Positions 45,082-55,800 of a stretch of DNA of 64,000 nucleotides are shown here, piece by piece (position 1 is the first letter of the stretch; every line of letters starts with the position of its first letter). The position numbers were made by a program, and so were the translations under genes. The notes under the pieces were generated by a model that was not told where the DNA came from, did not search any database, and worked only from the letters and a program-made list of their open reading frames with translations. The stretch covers positions 55,975,121-56,039,120 of the forward strand of contig NC_134846.1 of the NCBI RefSeq assembly GCF_965363235.1, written 5' to 3'. The DNA comes from Mytilus galloprovincialis. Lineage: Eukaryota > Mollusca > Bivalvia > Mytilida > Mytilidae.

Positions 45082-45535
45082 TTTCGTGTTCACAAACCAA
45101 CCTCTTTCCTTTCAATGTTATTTATTGTAAATATAAAATACACAATAAAAATCAGTGCAGTCCAGCTACCAACATTATGACCACTAACTTGAGCAAGAAA
45201 ATAAGAGCCACATAGTCACATATATCTTGGAAAGAAAAATATTTTTCTGTGCCTTTAAATGTTTTGTTATATTATAGAATTTTTAAGGATAATCTGAACT
45301 GACACAGAAGGAACGGGCAGACATGTTATTAAATTGAGATGTCAGGTCATTTCTACTGAATAACCAGAAATCATTTTTTGGAAAATGCAAACTTTATGAT
45401 GTATGCTCTCATTCATCTCTAGATGGCTGCTGATTAAACGAATTTCACTCCTCATCTCAATATTTAAAACTTTTCCATTCTATAATTCTATCAGTTTCCA
45501 CTTTTAAATCACTAATAATTATGATTATTTAATTT

Positions 45536-45541
45536 TTTATT
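45536..45541 (-). terminator. NME5: NME5 poly(A) signal AATAAA
   Basis: The minus strand reads GTAAATAAAAAAT about 40 nt past the TAA stop of NME5. It is the first canonical hexamer after the stop, so a short 3' UTR is likely. Confidence 0.6.
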
Positions 45542-45581
45542 TACAAATGTTTATACACAAGGGAGTAAATGTCAATAAAGT

Positions 45582-48500
45582 TTATAGTTCTTCCACCAGT
45601 TGTCGAACTTTTGGTTTATTTGGATTATTTTCAAGCAACCAATCTGCAAGCCAGATCTACAAAAAAATTAAAATACATTATTACAAAATATTGGAATGAG
45701 TTTTTTTACTACTTGAAATGTTTGCCTGAATTTAAACAGCATATAATGTAGTGTGTTCTTAATTCATATCAATAATGAAATTTAAATGTGATTGAAGCCT
45801 ATTTTTAAGTAGATAGATATTGTTTAAATGAGTCAACATCTTTGATCAGTCAATACTTGTTTAAATAGGTATATAATAAAATATTGTAATTTTGAAATTT
45901 GCAAACAATAAAACCCAACTGAGAAATAAACAAATAACATTTTAATGAATCCAAGAATTTTGACATGGGAGATAACTTAAGCACAAATGTGTACAATTCA
46001 GGGGGAGATAAACTAGATATTACTACAAAACATTTTGTTTTTCAATAATTTTGAAAGGAGGAGAAAGAAATTATGTGTGCCCTATTTTCTTTTCATTTCC
46101 AGAAATGCTATTAATCTACCTCGGTAATTAATGCCCTTTTTTAATCATCAACTTCAACGTATAATGTTTCATTTACTCTGCAAAGAGTGGTTTCCCCTTA
46201 CATACATGTATTTGTTGTTTATATTTGAGCCTTACATTTCATGGAAATATAAATGAGGAGTTTGGTGAACTATATCTTCTAACTAAAAATTGACGGACTA
46301 TTTATACGAAAAATTAATGATATTCTATACCATATTAATTCTAATGTCTAGCAACCTTTCAAACAAGAGGTTGTTTCATTGAAAGAAAATTAGTATGAAT
46401 ACCTTACATGAAGAATCAGTTGTATGTTCTGGTATTATTGATAGAATCTTGGTTATTTGGTGTATTGCAATGTTGTTGATTTATTAATGTACCCAACTGT
46501 TAGGTGAAAGCTCAAACTTTTTATTAAGGTGATTAGACTTACCACGGGATCTATTGGTTTCTGTTTACATAATTCTGTCAGACCTTTCAGTAATGTTGGA
46601 TTTACAGATTTAGACAAGTAATCTTTTGCAGCTTGGCCTGTCTGGACTGGTTCTATTACACCTGGTTTAGAAAAAGATCTAATATATTAAACTTGTTTGC
46701 AATGATGTTTAATCACATATATGTTAACTGATTTAAGCTATAAAATAGCAATGTAGATGAAATCATAATCTTTTAGTCAGTTTAATTGAAGTCTGGAGCT
46801 GGCATGTCAGTTAACTGCTAGTAGTCTGTTGTTATTTATGTATTATTGTCATTTTGTTTATTTTCTTTGGTTACATCTTCTGACATCAGACTCGGACTTC
46901 TCTTGAACTGAATTTTAATGTGCGTATTGTTATGCGTTTACTTTTCTACATTGGTTAGAGGTATAGGGGGAGGGTTGAGATCTCACAAACATGTTTAAAC
47001 CCGCTGCATTTTTGCGCCTGTCCCAAGTCAGGAGCCTCTGGCCTTTGTTAGTCTTGTATTATTTTAATTTTAGTTTCTTGTGTACAATTTGGAAATTAGT
47101 ATGGTGTTCATTATCACTGGACTGGTATATATTTGTTTAGGGGCTAGCTGAAGGACGCCTCCGGGTGCGGGAATTTCTCGCTACATTGAAGACCTGTTGG
47201 TGACCCTCTGCTGTTGTTTTTTATTTGGTCGGGTTGTTGTCTCTTTGACACATTCCTCATTTCTATTCTCAATTTTATATTAGGGTTTCTTGTTTAAAAT
47301 ATATCTTAATTGTATAAAATTTATCAAAAGCTTTGTGTATATGATAAAAAGGGAAAGATAGTTTGCATGTTATTTTTACAATGTATTACAACTTGTCTTA
47401 TGAAAATCATCATCATACATGTTTTTTAACCTGTAACCTTAACTTCATTGGAATTGACTTGAATAATAGAAAAGGAACTGATTGTTCCAGGACAAAACAA
47501 ATAATTTTTAGATGTCAAGTTGCCCTTTAAATCAAGTTAAATATAGTATTTATATTGAAAGAAGGTAAATGATTATAACTATCAAACTAAGACACAGAAA
47601 TATAATTTCAACAAGTCTACTTAAATAGAAAAGTTAAGTTTTTTGTGTCTAAAAAAGTGATATATTCATTCAACTTACTGTCTGCAAAAAAGAATCTTAT
47701 TTCCCTCTCTGCCGCTGAAAAAGTGTCACTGCCATGTAATGCATTTTTCTGATCATCTGCTCCATAAATAGCTCTCAAACTGTAAAATTCAAAGGGGAGT
47801 AAATTAAGTATAAGCAATTGGTTTTATATTGGACTAAAAGCCTTTTTACAGATCAGATTACTTAAATAACTTTCAATATTTGATTAGTATTTATTAACAT
47901 AATATGATTTGTTAAACATGTACATGTATCACTTCAATATGTACTACATTTGTAAAATATTCTTTTGTTACTATTTTAAAACCTACGAATTTCATTTCAT
48001 ACATAAAAAACAGTTTCCATGATCTAACTACAAAATAAGAGAGATAGCTCGATCATGAAATTCATATGAGAATGACATGTGTTATTTTCATTTAAACATT
48101 TTAATATACATACCAGTCAGGGTGTGTCTGTTTTGCCTTTACAGAATTTGTCGGTCCTATCAATTCTTTCCAATATGATATAGCCTGATCACGTGCTAGA
48201 ACTAAAGCTATCATTGGACCACTACTCATGTAAGCTACCAGACTTGTAAATGCAAATTTTCCAAAATGTTCAGCATAAAAATCACTAGCTTGTTCAGGTG
48301 TTAAATGGACCCTTCTCTTCTGCAATTAAAATAAGCTCATATATTATTATATATGTATATAATCAATGTAACATGTTCAGGATTATAATTTGAATGAAAC
48401 AAAATTATATTATAACATCTACTATAAAGATTAAACAATCTTGTAAAATGTTGTATTAAAAGAGCAAATGAATAATTATGATGTCTTGAAAGGCTATATT

Positions 48501-49976
48501 TTTTTGCTTTGACACTTTACAGTCTCTGTAGGTAGTGTGTCAAAGCAAACGGTTTAATAGCCTTTCAAGACATTATGATGATTTTGACTCATTAATAAAA
48601 CTATTTTCAGCAGCTAAAAATACACCTTATCGCTATTTGTCTACCATTACTGAATTACGGTAGAAAAATTAATAAAAAAAAAAAATCGGGAAAATTTCCC
48701 AAATTTTTCATTCTACTAATGAACTCAAAATCGTTAACTTTTTTTTTCAGATCTAGTTCCTGTTCCGGTTTTCCCCGCATTTGCGCAGAAATCTGTCTTG
48801 TTTGCACGAGACTTTGAAAAAAAAAATTATATTTATCAGTCTAGTAAAATATAAGATTGGAACTCAATACAGTTTCATTTTGAATAATTGTTTGATTTGA
48901 AAAAAAACGTTACCTGATGGAAGCGTTTCTTTTGTTTACATTGAATATGACGTCATAACTTAAAGAACGTCACAGCTAAATTCCTAACAACAGAACCAAA
49001 ATCGGGAACGTTACGATATTTCCGTATCCTTTATTAACATGTTTGAAGTAAAAAAAATAATACATATACAGACTTCGTCCCCATTCACAGGTTATGCCTG
49101 CCTCATATTATCAATAAGGTGGATACGGACTCCAAATATTTCATCATAATTCTTACATTATATGATTTGCATATTAGTGAATACGTTGATATGATTGGAG
49201 ATGACTTCCGGTAGTTGATCTTGATGTTGTTTATTTTTCGATAGACGACGTTGACCGAACTTCTTTTTGTAACCAATGTAGTAACAAGATGATTCGACTT
49301 GAACAAAATTTATTTTCACTGCACGTAATCGTTAAATTAAATAATAAACACAAAAACATTACAAGTCTTTGTGGTTTATTTTTTTTTTCAGATAGAAAAT
49401 TTAAATGAGTACATATTTTTGCGTTAACCAACAAATATAATCATTCGCCATGCCTATTCAATGACACAAATATATGATTTGCATGTGATAGAGGTTACGA
49501 GTGTTGAAAAATATATTCCTTATCACCAATTTTAAAGAATTATAAGGATTAAACACCTTTTTAAAGGAATTTATTGGTGTATAAACTGGACCAAGTCACT
49601 GGTTGAGTTTATACACCAATAAATTCCTTTGAAAAAGCGTTTATAATCCTATATAAACTTTCTACTTACAACAAAAAATATGTAGGCCGTAGGTACATAA
49701 CGACTTGGTTAGCTGGCATTTAAGGTGGCGTTTTCCTTAGAAACATAGGACTTAGTAAGGACTTGGTAATCAAAATTCGATGTGTTTTTGCTGTAAGATG
49801 AATGAGGCATGTTTACTAATTTCTTAAATTACCTGTAAAATCGAAAATCCAGATCTCAAAATAATATCTTCAATTTCTTCTGCTTTTTGAACTGCATCTG
49901 GTTTGATAATTGCTAATGTCCGTTCCACATAAACATGTGGTGGATCCATTGTAACTGTTTCGTTCTCTCCTGTCAT
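45582..49976 (-). CDS. NME5: NME5, NDPK-like axonemal (radial spoke) protein with Dpy-30 motif, complete
   Basis: Five minus-strand exons: 49976-49833, 48319-48114, 47779-47679, 46661-46543 and 45656-45582 (TAA). They join in frame to 214 residues (human 212). The first exon gives MTGENETVTMDPPHVYVERT followed by LAIIKPDAVQKAEEIEDIIL, the start of the NDPK fold with its phosphate-site lysine. Exon 2 carries AYMSSGPMIALVLARDQAIS. Exon 3 has CLRAIYGADDQKNALHGSD, with the catalytic-type histidine in HGSD (the human NME5 I recall has HGSN); where true NDPKs have GRN, this has QKN. Exons 4-5 encode PTLLKGLTELCKQKP and IWLADWLLENNPNKP, the C-terminal Dpy-30 dimerisation motif. Known members are cilium/flagellum proteins of the radial spoke. 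It lies head to head with FBF1. Confidence 0.97.
46770..47280 (+). repeat. Retroposon-like repeat R1, second long copy (NME5 intron)
   Basis: Closely matches 15819-16296, and includes GACGCCTCCGGGTGCGGGAA and the tail CATTTCTATTCTCAATTTTA. It lies antisense to NME5, between exons 4 and 3. Confidence 0.6.
48476..48578. mobile_element. Short palindromic MITE in NME5 intron 1 (GATGTCTTGAAAGGCTAT)
   Basis: ATGATGTCTTGAAAGGCTAT / ATAGCCTTTCAAGACATTAT with inner TTTGCTTTGACAC / GTGTCAAAGCAAA. About 100 bp. Confidence 0.65.
49540..49655. mobile_element. Short palindromic MITE in NME5 intron 1 (ATTTATTGGTGTATAAACT)
   Basis: AAAGGAATTTATTGGTGTAT…AAACT is mirrored by AGTTTATACACCAATAAATT…CCTTT, with outer TATAAGGATTAAA / TTTATAATCCTATA. 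116 bp. Confidence 0.65.
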
Positions 49977-50252
49977 TTTCTCCCTTGTAAAATATTATGG
50001 CGTCCTGTTGCTAAGAAATATATTATGATCTCGCATTTTCACGTTCGGTGCACCGTACGAGATTTAAAAAGAACTGACTGGTTCCTCGTTTAAAATAACC
50101 AACAACCCTATTCCCCAATGTTACAATAAACGTAAACTAAAGGAAGCAGATAATGTCTACAAGAAAATGATTTTGTTTGAAAGATAAAACGAAATGTTTA
50201 AAGCTGCACATCTATAGATACATTTCTGTTGATTGGAATATTGAAATACATC
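49977..50252. promoter_or_regulatory. Intergenic region between divergent NME5 and FBF1, possible RFX X-box
   Basis: This interval separates the NME5 ATG from the candidate FBF1 ATG. At 50007-50020 the sequence GTTGCTAAGAAATA fits the RFX X-box consensus (GTHNYYATRRNAAC) at 11 of 14 positions, about 30 bp upstream of the NME5 ATG. RFX sites near the start are typical for ciliary genes. The motif is weak in its right half and its use is unproven. Confidence 0.35.
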
Positions 50253-50261
50253 ATGGCTAAT
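50253..50261 (+). CDS. FBF1: Candidate first coding exon of FBF1 (ATG GCT AAT | GTAAAT)
   Basis: The exon at 52801 opens in phase 0 and lacks an upstream in-frame start. ATGGCTAAT followed directly by GTAAAT would supply Met-Ala-Asn in the right phase, giving MANAWTPGGKKQQKGKKG, a basic start not unlike human MAPKTKKG. It lies 277 bp from the divergent NME5 start codon. This is a guess from phase and position; a 9-nt match can arise by chance and another start exon may exist. Confidence 0.3.
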
Positions 50262-50924
50262 GTAAATATTGCTTTAAAACTCAGAAATTTAAGCTTCAAA
50301 GCAAAAGAACAAAAAGTGATGCATGCACACACATGACATGTCCAAACAGTATAATGAGAAATTCTCATTTATTGCCCATTTATACCCGATTGTGATATGC
50401 ATTTATTGGTTGCTCTTGCTAAATAGTTGATATCAGAGTTTAATACATGATAACATCTAATCCACTGCTACGAATATGGAGCAACTTGCTTTCATCATGT
50501 TTATGACGATCCATCCCAGGCTGCCGGTCCACATCAATCTGTCCCCATATTTAAAGTTAATCTGGCCCTAATAAAAAATATTTCGGAAAAGATTGTTCAC
50601 ATTTGGCAAGATCAGGTTGCAATCTGGACTCAATCGGAAAAAGCAGCAATGCAAATCATTAATTTTTCAATTTTTTGATTCGATACGGTTATGACATAGT
50701 CATAATTGTAATCCTTCTTGACAAAATTGGCTGAATCTCTGGGAATCATATGTGACACACGTAACTGTCAATGGGCTTGGGACAACCACTCCTGACCATA
50801 CCTGATCAGTTGGAATCAGTAACAAACGTACACTGCATTCAGACAATGATAGATCAAGGAAAGTAATCTGACTTTGTAACTTTTCTTGTCTGATGGTTGT
50901 CTTATCTCAAACAGGAGGAATCCG

Positions 50925-51660
50925 GGTCTGTTCGCGCCCAATCACGTTCGCACCCGTCCACATTCGCCCCCATTCACTTTCGCACCCCACACGTTCGCAC
51001 CCAATTTTACCAATTTTTTGGAGGTGTATTGGTATAAATATATATGCCATTGTTTCTAAATAATTCGAGATACTGACAAGTTTTTTTGTGTCAAGTTTAT
51101 AAAAAAAAGTCCTTGTTTTTAAGTCAGATTATGTTATTCTGACAACAACTATTTCATTTGTGTGTTGAATAATTCTTAATCGTGTTTTGGTTAGTGTATT
51201 GAAATAATTTGTTTTTCACTGTTTCTAGTCAATTAAGTGCGAATCTGACAACATGTTGAACAACTGGTATGCATGGTAAGTGTATTGCTATAATTAATAT
51301 TTATTTTATTAGTATTTACATCAAAGCAATTTAAAACAACAATCATGATTTATAAACAACAGTAAACAATAACACCAAGTTAGGCTGTTTATAAATACCA
51401 ATTAGCAATAATCATACATAATCAACATTTAATAATTAATCATCAGATTGATCAAAAAAAAAATCTATTCAATAGATTCTCAAATTTTATTCAAAAAGAA
51501 TACAATTAATTGTTATATTCATATGAATAATTTCTAACAATTTAACTTAAATTTTATTAAAAATTGGGCGCGAACATGTAGGGTGCGAACGGACGTGGGG
51601 GGCGAAAATGTGAGGTGCGAACGTGTAGGGTGCGAAACTATATTGGGCGCGAACGGACCT
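50925..51660. mobile_element. TIR element with GGTCCGTTCGCGCCCAAT ends and GTTCGCACCC subterminal repeats
   Basis: The left end GGGTCTGTTCGCGCCCAAT is mirrored by ATTGGGCGCGAACGGACCT. Next to each end are three or four short GTTCGCACCC-type motifs in mirrored order. About 736 bp, AT-rich centre, no ORF. It lies upstream of the first certain FBF1 exon. Confidence 0.65.
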
Positions 51661-51939
51661 GATACCAAACAGGAGACATAATCAGTACTGTGTGAATGCT
51701 GCATTATAATGATTTCATAGAATAAAAATCCTGCGGATATTCCAAGTTATCATGGAAAATAACTTCATATTAATAAGCTGATACTGCATTATAAACAGTA
51801 TCTATTACACTTATTTTCCTTGCATTATAAACAGTATCTATAACACTTATTTTCTTATCTATTTTAAATAATTATTCAAATTGGGCATACATCACTCACC
51901 TGCTGTCATTGATACTTTTTACAAATTCCATTTATTCTG

Positions 51940-52309
51940 GTAAAATATTTCCAGAAATATCCAGAAGAAATGGTAAAATAAGATATGATTCCATTTGAGT
52001 CGGGAAAATATTTATTTTGTTACAAAAAGATTTCCCACAATTATCAATGAAACAACACTTCCGGTGAATATAAAATTTTAAAACCGGGACATTTTGAAAG
52101 ACCCGAATTTCCAGATAATGTAAATCGAACGTTCCGGAAATTCGGGTCCATTCAATCTTACTGATTTTAATATTTTATATTGACCGGAAGTGACGTTTTA
52201 TTGATAATTGTGGGAAATCTTTTTGGAAAAAAATAAATATTTGCCCGACTCTAATGGAATCGTATCTTATTTTACCATTTCTTCTGGATATTTCTGAAAT
52301 ATTTTACAT
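51940..52309. mobile_element. 370-bp near-perfect palindrome
   Basis: TGGTAAAATATTTCCAGAAA … AGAAATGGTAAAATAAGATA is mirrored at the other end, and pairing continues through CCCACAATTATCAAT, CTTCCGGT and GACCCGAATTTCC to the centre near 52125. No coding. Confidence 0.7.
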
Positions 52310-52800
52310 CGATAAGCACAAAAAAGGTAGAACTTTGTAATAATTTTAAACCTGCAAGGAAATTTTTTTGTTAAAATTAGGTCTCAAAGTTCCCCCCAAA
52401 ATTTGCTCTCAAACTCCAGACATAAAAAATGGCTTCAGCTTTATGACGTCGTAGGAAGGCGTCCCAGAAAAAAATTAAAATAGCCTTTCCAGATGTCATA
52501 ATTATTTGGACTACATTAACATAAAAATAATCTTTCAAATTTGCAAAATAATTTGTTCAATGCATATGTGATTCACAATTTCTACTCATAAATGAAATGA
52601 AGTTTAGGCTGAAAAGAGTATTTGTTCTATTATTTGTTGTTGAAATTTGTTAGTTAATGTTAATGTAATTTCAATCTCATTGCATATTTATTTTGTATTT
52701 AACCCGAAGTCACACATAAAATGTTGTCTTTTAGCTATAGTAAATCCTTTTATCTGATCTTTATAAGTTATAGTCTACCATATGCATGTTTTTATTTTAG

Positions 52801-55800
52801 GCTTGGACACCTGGTGGCAAGAAACAGCAAAGTATGTATAAATTTAGTTATTTTGTTTTGGCTTATCATTTAAAATTAGTCATATAAAGAAACAAAATTT
52901 ACATTTGATCTATTACTTAGTTATTACGAAACTATACACAATCAGCTCAATATCGATATAAAATTGGAGAGCAGAAATGGTGTCGATGTATGCTTCACAT
53001 CTATAAAAGTGTCGAACAAATACAATTTTTTTGAAATTCAGAGTATAAAGTCTATGAAACTGTCTAATGGTAGGTAAGAACTTATTTGTCTTCATTATTC
53101 AATGATGTATTATTGCGAACCCTATGATAGTTTTCCATAGATTCACCTGCAAGTTACCTGTCGATTTAAACTTTTGTAAGTTCTATTGTCCCATCTAACA
53201 AATACAACAGGTATTGTTCTCTGTATAGTTTATTCACCAGGACCTTTAAATTTCTTCTAGGAGAAATATATCACTCATTGATTAATTTACCTGACCAAAA
53301 AATTATCTTTTTTTTATTGAAATGCTTCTATAAACTCACATAAACTGTATGCAATATTGTATTTATTCAATCTATCATTAATATATTTTCAATCTGTTCA
53401 ATATAAATCTGATTTAATAATAAAAAGTTTATTTTAGACACATTTTTTAGTATTTTCCAATGAATTTGCATGTTTTTGTTGTTGTTAATTTATAGACTAT
53501 GTTTATGAAGACCTTAATTTTAAAAATAATTATATTCAAATTTTTATTTATCAAACACACAAAAATATTGAATATTTGATCAGAAATCAACTTTTAATTT
53601 TTAAATCAGTATTAATATTGAACACATTAAAAACGAGTTTTTGGTATTGAATAAATACAACACCACATGAACACCACATGCAGTTTTGTGAGTCCTTTCT
53701 TAGTATTGGTATAAGTATTTTTCCATCATTGACAGTTCAATTTTTTGTTCAGGTAAATTAATCAATGAGTGATAGATTTCTCTTGGAAAAAATTTAAAAG
53801 TCCTAGTGAATAAACTACACAGAGAACAATACCTGTTGTATTTGTTAGATGGGACAATAGAACTGCCAAAAGTTTAAATCGACAGGTAACTTGCAGGTGA
53901 ATCTTTACCATGGTAATAAAAAACCTTGATGCTTGTGTTCTATTCATTTTTGAAATCATTTCTAAATTTGTCTTTTAAAATTTATCGACTACAAAGTTTT
54001 AACATTCTAAATATTTATTATTTTAGCTACACTTAAATGTACTTCTATAGCCCTTCTTATCACATATAATCTGTATATATATATCTATGTTATTTCAGAA
54101 GGAAAGAAAGGTTCTGATGGTCTTGATGATTTACTTGGAGATCTGCTTCATGAAGGTAGGAATTTTAAATCCAATCATTGAAGAGGGGGGGTAGGAGGGC
54201 TCCTGATCCCGAAATCCCGGGCTTAAAAACACGAAATCCCGAGGTCCCGAATTTAAATAAAGTTAAATCCCGGATCCCGAAATTTGAAAAAAAAGAATTC
54301 CCGGATCCCGAAGGGGTAAATCCTGAAATCCCGAGCTTAAAAACACCAGATCCCGAAGTCCCGATAAAGGTCCTATCCCCCCTCATTGAAGATAAATAAG
54401 GTTTTGTTACCCTGATCAGATATAAATTTATGTATAACGAAATATCCAGAATGTAGGTTAGACTATTGTTAAAATAGGAAAACAGAAATTTTAAGATACA
54501 AACTTAAGTTTTTGATATATTGTTACTAGAATTTTTTTTTTTTTTTTTTAAATCAATCCAAAGGAGTAGGTCCGGTAAGGACCGATTTTGGCCTCAAATT
54601 TCAGTTTAATCTGACGAAAGATTTTGACCACTTTTTAAACACTTAAGTGTCTATTTCATATGATTCTATTAATTTATGTGAAAGATTTTAACTTTATTTG
54701 TCATTAAAAACGATCCGATTAAAGCTCAAATATGAAAAATCTACCAAATATTCGAAAAAATGTCACTTTTCAGATGGTTTTTGTCAAAAGTGGCCGCATC
54801 CGTGTTCATCCTCAATCTTTATATATGTTATGTATTATCATTAAATACAACTTCCATTTCAATATTTTGGATGAACACGAATGCGGCCACTTTCGTTTTA
54901 CACGGAAACCGTCTAAAATTTAAGTAAAATGCTTGAATTGTTAAGATTTCAGTAATTTAGCATGACTTAATGGTGTTAGTACCCAATATATGTGCATTGT
55001 ATTGTCAAAAACAGCCCATATTTATGTAGCAGCACCATTCTACTATCCAATAAATAACTAAAAGTTTACATTTTAACAATTTTGTAAAACTGCTATATTT
55101 TGGGGCCAAAAAGGGGTCTTACTGGACCTACCTCTTTATTTTAGTGAAAAATGGGGTGCTTTTCTTGTTAGTTTATTTAGCATGTTGTCCAGTTGGAAGT
55201 GGAATGCTAATGCTAATGTTCTTATTGGAAGAATGTTTCTGTACATTGATGAATCTTTTAAATGATTCTTTATAAGATTAATAAGTGACCTTTTGCAGGG
55301 GTAAATTTAACCATATAGATAAAGGCAACAGTAGTATACCGCTGTTCAAAACTCATAAATCCAGGGACAAAAAACAAAATCGGGGTAACAAACTAAAACC
55401 GAGGGAAACGCATTAAATATAAGAGGAGAACAACGACATAACACCGAAACGTAACACACACAGAAACGGACCAAGCATCAGACAAAACACCACGAGAATA
55501 ACAAATATAACAAGAAAACCAAATACATGAATTTGGGATAGACAAGTACCGTGCCACGTCTGATCTCAATATCTCAAAAATAAGAGAAAACACAAACGAC
55601 TCAACGTAAAAAATGCAACACACACAGAAACGAACAATAATATAACAATGGCCATCTTCCTGACTTGGTACAGGGGAATAAAAGTGGTGGGTTGAACCTG
55701 GTTTTGTGGCATGCCAAACCTCGCACTTTAATGGCAAAGTTAAATATAACATTGAAATGACAACATAATATTACAGGACTACAATACAAATAAATAGGAG

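Noticed and set aside
50152-50170. ATG TCT ACA AGA AAA as FBF1 start
   Set aside because: A TGA follows after five codons and no GT donor is in place.
51254-51290. ATG…GTAAGT as FBF1 first exon
   Set aside because: Joining it to 52801 gives the wrong phase for the conserved downstream frame, and it lies inside a TIR element.
54178-54399. 73-codon frames on both strands rich in PDPE / SGxxxF
   Set aside because: They come from the repeated ATCCCG motif of a short repeat element.
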